Source: Pterobdella sp. o SKG-2022 (Eukaryota > Annelida > Clitellata > Hirudinida > Piscicolidae). Taken from it: DNA of 64,000 nt. Shown here in pieces: positions 38,478-50,339 of the stretch. The notes under the pieces were generated by a model. The model searched no databases, was not told where the DNA came from, and worked only from the letters and a program-made list of their open reading frames with translations. Numbering within the stretch: the stretch's first letter is position 1; each line of letters begins with the position of its first letter. The translations under genes were made by a program, and so were the position numbers. The stretch spans positions 22,136,283 to 22,200,282 of the forward strand of contig OZ038321.1 of NCBI GenBank assembly GCA_964035795.1. The letters run 5' to 3'.

Positions 38478-38665
38478 TAGAGACATCGTAAGTATCTTCT
38501 ATTTTATAATTTCAGTTTTTATTCTTCGAAAAATGAGGATTTCCTTAGTCTAATGAATTATGATAAGATTGTACTTATCGAAAATTTTAGTTTCTTTAAA
38601 ATAAAGTATCTTTGAAATCTTCATTTTCCGAAAAATAAAGACTGAAATTAAATATTAAATCACAA
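38478..38665. mobile_element. Hairpin (MITE-like) element, copy 1
   Basis: It starts with agagacatcgtaagtatct. The arm tttcagtttttattcttcga is mirrored by tccgaaaaataaagactgaa, and further inward the two sides read gaggatttc and gaaatcttc. The centre contains ttatgataagattgtacttatc. It shares its terminus and central motif with copies near 9.95, 14.4, 45.0 and 57.0 kb. Confidence 0.65.
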
Positions 38666-38989
38666 ACATCTATGGATTTAAAACTCACAGAATAAAAGCT
38701 ACGAGCAAGAAAGTCAAAAAAAAGCTTCATTGTGATCGCGTTGGAACTAAAACGAGCTCATTTCATGTACTTATATACAGTTTGGATTCATTCAATTATT
38801 CAAAGTGTCTTCGATTTAAAACATATGAATTTTTTAACAATTGATTTAGCAGCTGTTCTCTCGGTTTTTTTTTGTTATAAACTGTTTTTTCTACTTTTTG
38901 AGATATTTTTCTCTGATTTTCATTTTCATTAGTTTTTATGATCATTATTTTTTGTGAAATTTCTTTTTTCATTTCATATATAGTCTAAG

Positions 38990-39598
38990 TATAACCTGTC
39001 AACGTGATAATTTTTTCTACTTAGCCTTTGCAAATTCTCTTCTCCTCCTCGGATCGTTAAACGGCGCTTATTCTTTCTTAATTCCAAATCTTGCATTTTT
39101 TCATTTACTTTCAATAATATTTCATTACACCCTATCTCTCTTTTTTCAGTTTTAGTTTTCCTAACTTACCTCTTATCTTCCCTTTTTATCCCAAATCCAA
39201 ATTTTCCAAGTCTTTTCATAATTTTCCTAAGCTTCACAAATCTATAGGGTATTTTTTCTCAACAAGACTCTTTAAAAGCAAATCTATTTATGTTTTTAAT
39301 CGCATCTTTTACTCCAACTTCGACTTTCTAGCTTTTAGTGAGATTTGGCATAAAACTGCTTCTTCTCATATTTTCATCTCTATTTGTTCTTTTTCCTATT
39401 CTTTCTCTGATCTTTCTCGTGCTTCTCAAAAAGATCTTCCTTTACTTATGGTGGCATCTGCCTTTTTACAAATCTTTTTTTCTTACTCAGATTTCTCCCC
39501 CAAGTTTTGAATCTTGAATTCTTAGTTCCTTTTTTTAAATATGCTAATCTCACTCTGTTAATTGCTGTCATTTATCGACCTCCATCTTCTTCGCAAAT
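38990..39598 (+). pseudogene. L2/CR1-type LINE, endonuclease part, decayed
   Basis: A pyrimidine-rich stretch with broken frames that line up with the apurinic-type endonuclease of L2/CR1 LINEs: a FDFLAFSEIW segment near 39325 (the usual S/T-E-T-W motif), a GG-x-C-x-F segment near 39450, then LTLLIAVIYRPPSSS ending at 39597. Several shifts and stops make it inactive. It stops abruptly where the RTE-type sequence begins. The 3' end of an L2-type element resumes on the same strand at 41514, so the two may be one copy split by insertion, with the middle lost. Confidence 0.65.
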
Positions 39599-39599
39599 A

Positions 39600-41513
39600 A
39601 TGAAAAGATTATTGAACAAAGATATAAAGTTCAAAAAGCGTTTGATTTATATCAAAGAAAGGCAAATGAAACTACCAGTGAAAACCTCTAATCAGAAAAA
39701 GCGAAACTTTATAGAATTTACAACAGCCTATGTGAAGAACAATTGGCACAGAAAATTACATTAATTGAAACAGCAACCAAACATGGTCAATGCTCCAAGT
39801 GCTGGAATCTTATAAATGATGTAAGTGGTCGTAGAAGCTCCAAAAGAGGCATTCTTAAAGGCAAGAACAAAGGTGAAAGGATCAGAAGCTGGTACAGTCT
39901 TTACAGCCATTTACTGGGTAAGGAACCTACAATATCAGATGATTGTGGTGCCCAGGTTCAAACAATATTTGAAGATTTACAGATAAAAACTGGGCCTTCC
40001 ACCAAAAAAGAATATCTTGCAGTGAAAAAATATCTAATGCTTGGAAGAGTTTCTGGTGAAGACGGTATTCCAAACGAACTATTGAAATACTGCAATATAG
40101 ACGACATCGTTTTAGAATATGCTAATTCACTCCTTTTAGACGGTCATAAGCCTCAACAATGGTCTGACATCAATATTCTACTTCTACCAAAAGACGGGAA
40201 CCTCAGTAATGCATCAAACTATAGAGGAATCGGTCTGTCAGCTATGATGTCGAAAGTAGTGGACAAGCTTATACTAAATCGAATCCAACCTCAACTAGAC
40301 CCACTACTCAGAAACAATCAAAATGAATTTCGACCCAAAAGAAATACCACAGCCCACATTCTAGCGCTTCGAAGAATAATTGAAGAAGCAAAAAGAAATA
40401 ATGTCCCTGCAACCATAGTTTTCATGGATTTGAGTAAAGCATTTGATAGCGTTCACAGAGCAAAAATGATGCAAATCCTCAGAGCATATGGAATTCCAAA
40501 TGAACTTGTCAATGCCATACAAAAACTATACGAGAAACAAGAGCTAAGGTACTCTCTCCTGATGGTGAAACTGAATATTTTGAAATTTTAGGAGGTGTTC
40601 TTCAAGGGGAAACACTGGCCCCATATCTTTTCACCATTGTTATTGACTACATTATGAGGATGGCCATTGATGGTAAAGAAGAACTTGGCTTCATTCTTAA
40701 TCCAAAAAGAAGTCGTCGATATCCAGCGGAAGTAATAACTGATCTCGATTATGCTGACGATATCGCCCTCATATGTCACGAAATAGCTCAGGCCAAAATC
40801 TCCTAAACCGAGTTGAATCCGAAGCTGCATAAAATGGATTATACTGAAATGCCAAAAAGAGCAAAATGATGAGGTTTAACGAGAATAGTATCAATGACCT
40901 CAAATCTATCAGTGGTGGTTTCATCGAAGAAGTTGACAATTTCAAGTACTTAGGTGGTTGGATGAAATGCTGTCAACACGATGTGAAAGCTAGGAAGGCG
41001 CAGGAATGGATGGCTTGTCACAAACTCAAAAAAATCTGGAAGTCATCAATGAGCAGAGAAATAAAAATCAGGTTATTTCTGGTGACGGTCGAGTCAGTGC
41101 TGCTCTATAACTCTGAAACGTGGACTCTTACTTCTGCTTTAACTAAATCATGAAATGGAGCTTATACCAGAATGCTTAGAATGGCACTAAACATATCTTG
41201 GAAACAACACGCGACAAATGAAGAACTGTACGGTGATTTGCCAAAATTAAGCTGTAAGATTAGAGAGCGTAGACTGAGACTTGCCGGTCATTGTGTTCGG
41301 CATCGAGAAGAAATAGCCTCGAAATTTGTTCTGTGGTAACCTTTGGCAAGAAACCCAAAAAGAGGAAGAAAAGCAATAAATTATGTTGACACTCTGGTGA
41401 GAGACACCGATCTAGAAAGCACTAAAGAAATTGAGAACGCAATGCTGGACAGGGAATCATGGAGAAGCTTCATCACTTTGGGTCGACTTAAAAGTCGGTC
41501 TAAGTAAGTAAGT
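39600..41513 (+). pseudogene. RTE-type LINE reverse transcriptase, inactivated
   Basis: A reverse transcriptase of non-LTR type is readable across three frames. The longest intact piece is 39743-40591, with a GEDGIPNELL segment, the ILLLPKDG-SNYRGIGL motif, NQNEFRPKRNTT, and VFMDLSKAFDSVH, the first catalytic aspartate region. After a stop/frameshift at about 40560-40590 the next piece contains GGVLQGETLAPYLF and the catalytic YADD at 40750-40761. A third piece (40866-41153) holds the thumb, and a C-terminal region with RMLRMALNISWKQH follows an in-frame TGA at about 41151 and a TAA at about 41337. The 3' end is taagtaagtaagt, a TAAG-type tail. The endonuclease is missing, so the copy is 5'-truncated. 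The closest relatives by memory are the RTE-like elements common in animals. Confidence 0.85.
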
Positions 41514-41889
41514 CTCCATCTTTTCTCGATCTTCACTGGCTACCTCCTCACTTTCGCTTTTCTTTCAAAATCTGTACTCTCATGTTTAAAATTTCTCATT
41601 CTACTTCGCCTTCCTATCTTTTTAACCTCTTACTCCCTCCTAAACGTGCCGGCCTACGGTTCTCTACTCGTTCTCAACTATTCATTATCTCTCTCTCTCA
41701 CTCCTATGCTAAATCTGCTTTTTCTCTTTCTGGTCCACTTTTCTGGAACTCTCTTCCTCCTAATCTTAAATCTTCTCCCTATCCTATTTTTTTTAGAAAG
41801 CTAAAAATTTATTTTTTCAAGCAGTTCATAGCAGAGCGCCTTTGAACGACGCGTAAAAGGCGCTATACAAATAACTAATTATTATTATA
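41514..41889 (+). pseudogene. L2-type LINE 3' end
   Basis: The frame from about 41520 reads the C-terminal end of L2-type reverse transcriptase ORFs: LHWLPPHFRFSFKI, then PSYLFNLLLPPKRAG, WNSLPPNLKSSPYP and a final KLKIYFFKQF, ending at a TGA at 41843. The 3' end carries a small GC-rich hairpin (gcgcctttgaacgacgcg with aaggcgc) and an attattatatt tail. This region is unusually intact compared with the 5' part near 39 kb. Confidence 0.8.
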
Positions 41890-41924
41890 TTTACATACAT
41901 TATTAAAGCTTCCAATTGCGCTGT

Positions 41925-42290
41925 TCGTCTGGTCTCTCATTCTCTTAAATACTTCCATATCTCTCAATCTCATAGGTCTTTGTTGGCTATCTTTTCATTA
42001 TCGTTTTCTCTAATCTAAAAAATCTCTTTCTCTAGTTCACATTCCTCTTTTTCTAACCTCATACTACCTTTTAGAGCACGCTAGCCCATGATCCACTTCC
42101 CAGTCTCAACTCTTTATTATCTCTCCTTCTCATTCTTAGCTTCTTTTTCTTTCTTTAGCCCTTTTTTGGTAACTCTCTACCTCCTAATCTTAAATCTTCT
42201 TTTTTTATATTATTTTGGCTAAAAAACTTCAAAATTTTGTCTATAAGCATTTTATAGCTTTTGAAAAATTTTTTGGGTGTTAGATTGAGT
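41925..42290 (+). pseudogene. Second L2-type LINE 3' remnant
   Basis: A more diverged copy of the preceding LINE end. It again encodes NSLPPNLKSS (near 42172-42202) and KNFKI, with stops and shifts throughout. Confidence 0.6.
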
Positions 42291-42424
42291 ATCTTAATAC
42301 TTATACTTTACTACCCATTCTTTAGTTCCAAAGATTTTTATTCAAAATTCTAAAAATCTGAAGTCGTAGTTAGATAGCTTTGTATTTATCCCAGCATGAA
42401 AAATATTTCAAAATTTTTTTTCAA

Positions 42425-42665
42425 TGATTAATCAGGTCTGTTTTATTTAGTGTGGAACAGCTTGCCAGAAGATTTAAAAAGGGTAAAGAAAATGAAGGAT
42501 TTTGGAAAAAAGTTAAAAAACAAATTTTTAAAAAGGATTTTAAGCTTCCTATAATCTATTCTTATATTAGACTATTTTTCATAAATATCAAGTAAACTTG
42601 GAACTCTCTGGGTAAACATCACTATAATATACTTCGTAGCTTATTATTATTATAATTATTAGTGT
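42425..42665 (+). pseudogene. Third CR1/L2-like LINE 3' remnant
   Basis: It encodes VWNSLPEDLKRVKKMKDFGK and a Lys-rich end, the C-terminal signature of a CR1/L2-family ORF different from the two copies before it, and runs into a ttattattattataattatt tail at about 42640. Confidence 0.55.
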
Positions 42666-43310
42666 AATGAATATATTTTAGTTAATCAATCTTAACCTGC
42701 GTTTATTTTTTGATAAAAACATATGTTTCGTTCAAAGTAAAACTTATACTGTTTTTTAAATTAAATATAACTATTCAAAGTTTTAGAGTTTGATACCCCG
42801 ACGAACCGGCATTCAGCACAGGCACTTCGCGCTAGCGCAAAAAGCATTGGCTAGCTTTAGGCTAGTTGATGAACCAATCATAGGACTCCAAAAAAATTGT
42901 GAAAGTACTGAAATAATCATTTTTAAAAATTTTATGAAAAAAAAAACTAACATTTATTAACTAACAAAGCTTTTTGTACAATCCGTGATTATTTAAACAT
43001 TATGATACATGAATATTTTCAAGAAAAAAAAAACTAAAATTTTTTAAAGCCTATGATTGGTCCAATTTAAAACAGCTTTTTGCAGCTTGGAACTTCTTTA
43101 GCATTCACCACTAGTTTTTCAGTTTTTTGCTATCAAATTAAGTTCGCACGAAACATAAAAATCACTATATAGAATAAATTTAGCATTACTTAAAATAATA
43201 ATAAACTTGTAACTAAATATCTATTTAAAAAAATCGATTAAAATCAAAACTTTCAAACTTGTTATCCTTTGTATCGTTTTTTTAAATAAGTCTAGAAGTT
43301 TTCTGAGGAT

Positions 43311-46300
43311 ATGAATATAAACTTAAGTGAGTTAAGCAACAATGAAGGAACTACATTTGACATAAAATTAGAAGAAGAAAATTCACAAGGTGTTGTATCA
43401 GCTTATCCAGCGAGCACTGCATATATTTTCTACACTCAATTAATTAAATTTATTTTTTATGTAAAAATTTATCAGTGAATAAATATTTCCATTTTTCATT
43501 TGTTTTTTAAGATGATTTTTTGATGTGTCTTTGTATACCTCCACAAAAAATTTACAGAACCTCATTCAATTAAAGAAGGGATAGAAGTCTTCAATGAAGA
43601 GTTTTTTTCCAAAGCTAAAATAGAAGCAGAAACAGCCAATCCATTCAATCTAGATGAGATAGGTAAAATCCCAAACATTTCAAAATATTTTATTAAGATT
43701 GCATCTTCACACAATTAATTTCAAGTAGTAAAAAGTTAATTTGAGCAATATGTGTGCTTTGCAGAATGCTATCAAAAAGTTTATTATTGAATAATGGTAT
43801 ATATATAAATATAATGATTGTGTTTTTTTAATTCATTTTTCAATTTTGTATGCATAAATCTACCAATACTTTTTTAATATGTGTAATTAGATGTAGTGTT
43901 CATAAGAATTACAATAAAATGAGTTAAACAAACTCTTTGAAGTTGATGAATTTTTAATTTTTTCAATTCCATAAGATTCAAATTTGAAACTCATGGAAAT
44001 ATCCATTATAAGTCTTCGTTTTTACTCATTAATAAATTTATAATGCTCAATACAAGATTTTAAAACCCACAATACTTAAATCTATCAGCATTACCACTCA
44101 ATGATATTTTATATGACTAAACTTTGTGCATAAACCACATGTAGAGAGCAGGTGTGAAAGACTGACAGAAGATGGAGGTGTGTTGAAGCTAGTGACTAAA
44201 AGGGGTGTGGGGGGTCTGGTGCCACCCCAATCATCTGTATTAGGTTCATTTTATACTTTTCATCACTTTATTTTTTGATATTTTTGTTTTGAATAGCACA
44301 AAGGTGTGCTCTTGTCATTGTGCCATAACTTTTTGTGGTAACTCATTGGTTGACTCACTTTATAATGTTATGCTCTTGTGGCCAATCTTTGAATCATTCT
44401 CTATTGATAGCTATCCATCTAACAGTTGAAATTCTTCATCACAAAACTAGTTAGAAAACTTATGTAAAAAAAGTTAAAATAATCACATAATAAATAACCA
44501 TAAAATAATGGAAAATAAAAAAAACCCAAACCTCAGTTAAGTACAGTGCTTATGTGGAGTTTGCAGATGAGCCATTCATTGTGTGCAAAGCTCCTGTTAC
44601 TATTGATCTAGGTTTCATTGAGTTTAATATTGGCTTTTTACATTGTATTCATACTATATCATTATGTAAGTTCACATTATGCTCCTATAAATATCTTATC
44701 TTGATCTTACTTGGTAATTATTGATAGTTTTTGCAATGTTTCATTATTTTACACACTCATATAGGGTCATCAACGTTGAAGGGAATGAACATAGCTCTGG
44801 CTAGCATGAGGAAGGGAGAGAAGGCATCATTTTACATACAACCAAAGTACGCATATGGAAAGCATGGATATATCAAGCCAGGAATTCCTTCTGATTCGAT
44901 GTGTTAGTGCAACATTATACTGATATGTTGGCTAGATGTTGTCATGGTCATGTTCTTTTCAAGGTTTAAGGGTGCTGTTTGTTTGGGATGAATGTAGTTA
45001 AGTAAGGGTAATATCTTTTCAGAGACATCGTATGTGTTTTTCTTTAATATTTTGTAAGGAAAAACATCAATTGAGAGGAATTTTTGAATACATTTATTGA
45101 GAATCAAAAGTTATAACTTTCGATAAGTTCAACCTTATCATTAAACGTTTTATGATGAGGCTAAACTTATCAAAAATTATTGCTTTTGAACCTCAATGAA
45201 TGTATTTAAAAATTCCTCTGATGTTTTTGGTTACAAAATATTGAAGGTAATATTTCAACTGTTGAATATTGTCTCATGCTTTGTTAGGTGCAATGGAATA
45301 AATATATCTTTTCCAGTTTTAATCATCATTATCACAAAATGAATCTCACCTTTATAATGATTCTTCAGCACTTTAATTTTTTGCACAACAAAGACTTAGT
45401 CAATATATATAATACCTGATTGATTAAAACATTGATACACATTGAGTATTGATACACAGGCTTATTCCTGATAGAAATGTTGTCGTTTGAAAAGAGGGGA
45501 GGAGCAGGTGAATATTTCCAATGCCCTCCTGTGAGTCAACGTCATTTCCTAGCTGCTTTTATCTGTTCTTAAGAAATAATCATTTGTGCTTATCAGTCAA
45601 TCTAATCTTTTAATCTTTTGCACTAAACAAATGCTATTTAATGTTAATGATAATAATTATCTATGGGCTTTATTATAGTGATGTTTAACTCAGGGAGTTT
45701 CAAGATTGCTTGATATTTGTAAAAATAATACTCTAATATCATAATAGATAATAGGAAATTAATATTTTTTATGATATTTTGTTTATCAATATGATTGCGC
45801 TTCTGTTGTTTTTGCTGGTGTTATAAAAAAAACACTATAATTATTATTATTTTTATTCTCATTTACATCAATGTTCTCAGTATTATTACTGTGATTATTA
45901 TTATTATCATTCTGCATTAAATACGTCCTTAATTTTTTATGCATGATCACCATATAATTGCTATATACTAGTACCTCAAAACATCCACAATTTTATCAAT
46001 ATACTTGAAATTCAGTTGTATTGTTATTATTTTCATTGATTTTTATTAGGCAGAGAGGAAGAATATACCACTAAGTGTCATGCTGGGCATAGGAAACATA
46101 AAGAAAAAAGTTGCTTTTGCTTATAGTTTCATGCTAATTGCATATTATAAAGACTTTGTGTGGTTTTGATTAAATTTTTAATGGTTTAATATCAATAACA
46201 ACCAATTTTGAGCAAAATATAACTTTTGAAGTTAAAAAGGAGCTAATTTATAATGGTCATCTTTTAAGTTCATCAAAGTAACATTATAATATAGAAAACA

Positions 46301-49134
46301 AAGTTTAATTAAAGAAAATAGCTTATCGTAAATTTAACTTACATCATTAGGAACCTTAATTATCTCAATAATAAATGAGGTTTTCAGATATCATGTTTGA
46401 ATGGCAGGAGGCCCAGAGGCATTTTAAGAGAGAAGATTTTGAACGAGCAAACTCTATATATGAAACGGTTACTTATTACTTCGGTTTTGATGTTTCCAAA
46501 TATAATATTCCTGTGTGTTGCCAATGCATAAAAATTAAGCTAAATATAAATATCATTTGATTGATTTTGTAGTAATCATCTACTGTGTAAACCCTTCCAT
46601 CATCACCAATCTTGGTGCTACATTATTAGAGAAATTTATCTTTTTTATCTGATAATCCACATGAATTACCTTTTAAAACAGTTAATAAAGGATTTGGAGA
46701 ACTACGATCCGGAAGAAAATGAGGAGAGGCTTGAGCACAAAGAGGTATGTATTACAGGGATGTGTTGAGTTTTTGTTGATAATGTGCTCTTGATATTTAG
46801 TGTATAATGAAGTTTAGTAATTTATAAATTACTTCTGTTAGATTCTTTACATTGGCTTCAGGATATGTTCCTTAACCTTAGGTTTATCCTGTCTTTTTAT
46901 TTTCGCACAATCAAAAAGTAGTTAAAAACCAAGCTTTTTGAGGATCGTTCTCGGGCACATTACATTTATTACTACTACTCAAAAGATATTAACGAACATA
47001 TGAACACATCACCAGCTTCTGTTGAAACTGACATGCAACAATGCATTATGTCTTTTGAGAATGGGAGATTTACAAAGCTGTATCAACATGGCGGAGAAGG
47101 CGCTATCTATTGACCAAAACTGTGCTAAAGCTTTGTACTTCAAAGCCAAGGTTCATTTAGATTGATAGAAGAGGTTTTATGATTGAATATGTTTTATTAG
47201 TGTATATCACACATTTAGAAAAAAAAGTTGCGAAATATAACAGATGCTATTTTTTGATTGGTATAAATGTACTAAAAAGCATGAGAATAAAATTTGGATA
47301 GGTTAAATTAATTATAAAATCCAGTGCAGAATATATAAGTATAATTTATATTGATATATAGATGTAATAATCTGAAAATTAAATAAAGTTTGAATAAATT
47401 ATTATGAAACCTAGTACAAAATATATAAATACAATATGTATTAGCAGATAGATATAATAATATAACGTAATTAAAAAATTATGAGGTGCTAAAAAACATT
47501 TAATATACAAAAGATTGAAACCTCTGAAGGCCCTTAAAGAGGACGGCAACATTGAAGCAGCACTGGAGGGGATGATGAAGGCACACAAGGTTGCCCCCAA
47601 GAATAATGATGTTAACAAACAACTTCAAGAAATCAATGAGTAAGAATGAAGTTTTAATGTTGATGGAGAATGTTCGTTGTTGGGTTTGTATGGTGACAGC
47701 TTAGAAGTTGTTGTAGCAATCGATTCTACACTTAGAATTTATTTAAGCGTTATAGTTGCTTTTTTTTGACCGTCAAACCGAGTTTTAAAATTTCTGAATT
47801 AAAAAATTCTTTTTGCTGAAAGTTTGATGTCTTCTTTTAACAAAGTATCTCATATAAATAAAATATAAATTTTAAGATTTAAATCAAGCGATAGTATATA
47901 AGTTTTATAAGCTTTAAGATTTTAGAGAAATTATTAGGCCTATAAACTATCCCTTTTAATTTTATATTGAGGGTGGAGATTTTTTTCAATCTATTTTTTA
48001 TTAATCTTGTTTAAATTCATGTTGCATTCTATTTTAAATAGCTTAATTGTAAAAGTTACAGTGAATAAATCTAAGAATTAGATATTCAGGAGAATTTTCT
48101 TATATGGATTAGTTTTTGAACTTTATTATTGTTGCTGCATTCAGCAAGCTATTTTTTTCTATCTATCTGTCCATGCCTATCTATTTCTCTATCTATCTCT
48201 CTGTCCATATCTATCTTTAAATATCAAAGATTGATGGGAGAAAGAAATAAAGACGAGAAAAAGGTGTACCAGAAGATGATGGTGAATGAGAATGAAGATG
48301 AGAGCTGCGATGATGGTTTGGTTGTTTTCATGGTTAATTATAAATCAAATAAATAATAATAAGATCTAACATATAATAAAATTAAAAATTTTAACGTCGG
48401 TTTATAAAAGAATTTTAGTCACGTTTATTAAGCAAAATCAGCTATAATTTTTGATAAGTTTAGCCTTTTCATAAAACATTGCCGAAAAAGTTTATTCAAT
48501 ACACTTTTTCGCTTGTGTTTTATCAAAAAGCTAAACTTATCGAAAATTATAGCTGGTTTTGCTTAATAAACGTGACTAAAATACTTTTATTAATCGACGT
48601 TAAAATTGTTGAATAAGTACATTAAGATGTTTCTTGAAATTTTAAATTTAATAAATTGGCTACAGTTTATATATTTAATGCGTTTTATTAAAATTTTTAA
48701 GTATTTTTTTTTGCTTCAGATTTCGACGATTTGCCTGAAGAAATAAGAGAAGATATTGAGATGAAATTGAAGTGATTTTCTTAAATAATTAAGATTTCAA
48801 TGGATTAAGCGTTAAGTTTTAGATTACTTTTCGTACTATAGCATATTCATAAAAAGGATAGATACAACTATGAATTTGAGCAAAATAATTTTTTTGCATT
48901 TATAATCTTAACTATCATTTTCAACGTAGAAATCTCAAGGAATCTGAAAACTTGTCACAATCGGTGAGTCTGTCCAAATCAATTTTCACTGAAGAAGAAT
49001 TGAATGCTATAGAAAAAATGGCCAAAAAAATATCTTTAAAAACATACTCCGAAGACGAAGTGAGATTTAAATTTCATAATTAATTTTTATTAATATTAAT
49101 TTTTTTCCAGATCCTGGTGATATCGAAGCTTTGA
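43311..49134 (+). CDS. FKBP6: FKBP6-like TPR immunophilin, 14 exons
   Basis: Joining exons by frame gives a 415-residue protein. Exons: 43311-43389, 43558-43662, 44145-44243, 44537-44611, 44765-44902, 45459-45506, 46388-46491, 46682-46744, 47016-47150, 47530-47639, 48230-48315, 48720-48771, 48930-49059, 49111-49134; all phases agree. Residues about 67-178 form one FKBP domain (GGVLKLV, SVLVKYSAYVEF, LKGMNIALASMRKGE, KYAYGKHGY, IEMLSF). Residues about 185-320 form TPR repeats (NNALCLLRMGDLQSCINMAE, ALYFKAK), followed by a charged helix (DEKKVYQKMM). The match is closest to FKBP6, which has one FKBP domain and TPRs, binds Hsp90 and acts in germline piRNA biogenesis and meiosis. The FKBP12 residues Asp37 and Trp59 are replaced (Ile, Met), so isomerase activity is doubtful, as in FKBP6. 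The tail beyond residue 340 (acidic, DLPEEIREDIEMKLK) is an extension over the human form. Least certain: the exon 7 end and the last intron (a read-through would end at 49083). Confidence 0.88.
45005..45250. mobile_element. Hairpin (MITE-like) element in FKBP6-like intron 5
   Basis: It lies between exons 5 and 6. Terminus agagacatcgtatgtgtttt at about 45020. The arms aatttttgaatacatttatt and aatgaatgtatttaaaaatt pair over more than 60 bp, continuing outward through aatattttgtaa on both sides. The loop contains caaccttatcattaaacg. Same family as the copy at 38.5 kb. Confidence 0.75.
48386..48607. mobile_element. Long hairpin (MITE-like) element in FKBP6-like intron 11
   Basis: Nearly the whole 222 bp is one inverted repeat. 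The left arm starts aattttaacgtcggtttata, and the right arm ends as its complement at ttaatcgacgttaaaatt. The arms match through ttttagtcacgtttattaag and agctataatttttgataag for about 100 bp each, with a small Lys/Phe-type centre flanked by gaaaaagt/actttttc. It sits cleanly inside the intron between exons 11 and 12. Confidence 0.8.
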
Positions 49135-49260
49135 AACTATTTGTGTTATACGTTTTGTGACGATAGTGACCACACCTTTTTTTTTGTATCTTAAATCTTG
49201 TTACTATTTTTTATTATATTTTCATTATGTTTTAATGAACAATACAAATTTTAAAATTTT

Positions 49261-49266
49261 ATTAAA
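49261..49266 (+). terminator. Candidate poly(A) signal for FKBP6-like gene
   Basis: ATTAAA, the commonest variant of AATAAA, lies 127 bp after the proposed stop, in T-rich DNA and just before the stop of the convergent minus-strand gene. No better AATAAA is nearby. Confidence 0.4.
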
Positions 49267-49317
49267 CACTTCATCTTAAGCCTAAAAGGGTGTTACGTTT
49301 GCTTTTTCTCTAATGGA

Positions 49318-50332
49318 TCATATTGTGAGCCAACATCTTCTTCTGTCTCTCTTTATCTTTCTCTTTTTACAACTTTTCGTCGTCGCCGTTTTCTTCTTCT
49401 TCTTCTTGCAGCTTCTGTCTCTGTCCACAGGAGGGATTTGGTTGATGGCCTGCAAAATATTTTGTGGTAATATAATATATATCAATGTAGTATATAATGA
49501 AAAATCTCATATATGTATAATATAAATATTCTATTTAACCACAAGCTCTCAAAAAAAGAGAAAGCCAAATTTACGCCTCGGTTATAAAGCTGAAGTGAAG
49601 TAATAATTTTTTCAAAAGCCAAACCATAAAATGAATATAATTTCAGAACACTGGTCAGTTCATTGAGACGAAGCTTTTCGTTAACAAAGTAACATTTTCA
49701 AGTTATAAAGTGAAGTGTAAAGAACCTTGAAACTAATCGTTTTTTTTCTGGTTTCCATTCTCCAAAAAAAGATGAAAAATTTGACAAAGATTTTAGACTA
49801 CAATAAATTTAAGACTCAAGTTAAGTTTCTACATTCAATCAGCATCTAAGGTTTTCTGTGACTATCACATTAATAAACACAAAACAAATATTTTAAAAAG
49901 TATTGAAGTTACATATTTAGAAACAGAATTAACCTTCAAATCCATTATGTTGTCTTTTCTTTTTTTGTTTGTCTAATGAGGTAGCTCTGTTACGTGTGCA
50001 TTACGAAAAAAAAGAGTTAAATTTTATTTAATTCAAAAAATTTTTCAATTAATTTTTTTAGTCGATATAATAACTTAAACAATTTTTTTAGTTTGAAGTT
50101 CACTCTAACTGTATTTATACGATTTTAATCAAGAGTTTTTCCAACAAGCAAGACTATTTTAAAAGTACCTGATAAAGTTAATCTAATGGAAAACTTACTA
50201 AACTAAAAATAAAATTCGAGGCTGCGTTTTTCTTTTTTGAAAAAGTAATCTACATAATTATTTTCCAAAGCAAAAATTAACTTTCAGTGTCAAAGCTTTA
50301 GTTTTGCATCCGATTTTGTTCTTCCAGGTGTG
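49318..50332 (-). CDS. Last two exons of gene with Lys/Arg-rich tail
   Basis: Exon 50282-50332 follows the acceptor cttacccacactcag and ends at a relaxed donor AAA/gttaat. Exon 49318-49449 follows aatattttgcag and ends in TGA at 49318-49320. Both are in phase 0, giving HTWKNKIGCKTKALTLK joined to AINQIPPVDRDRSC, six lysines, TATTKSCKKRKIKRD, then RRRCWLTI. The 60-residue end is strongly basic with four cysteines. It could be a heparin-binding tail of a secreted factor or the polybasic tail of a small GTPase. The latter normally ends in a CaaX box, but here the last cysteine is fifth from the end. I cannot name the gene, and earlier exons (between about 50.35 and 51.2 kb or beyond) were not found. 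Convergent with the FKBP6-like gene, with about 180 bp between stops. The hydrophobic plus frame at 49313-49525 is the shadow. Confidence 0.5.
49450..50280. other. AT-rich; intron of minus gene, plus a palindrome half-copy
   Basis: Presumably the intron of the minus-strand gene. At 49670-49705 gacgaagcttttcgttaaca followed by aagtaacattttcaag is a half-copy of the palindrome at 53257-53380, showing that the palindrome sequence is dispersed. Confidence 0.5.
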
Positions 50333-50339
50333 CTGAGTG

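Noticed and set aside
49318..49335. CaaX prenylation box at the end of the polybasic tail
   Set aside because: The cysteine is fifth from the end (CWLTI), not fourth, so the standard motif is not met.
49313..49525. 70-codon plus-strand hydrophobic frame resembling a signal peptide
   Set aside because: It is the complement of a Lys/Arg-rich exon with a perfect minus-strand acceptor. Antisense of Lys codons yields Phe/Leu runs.
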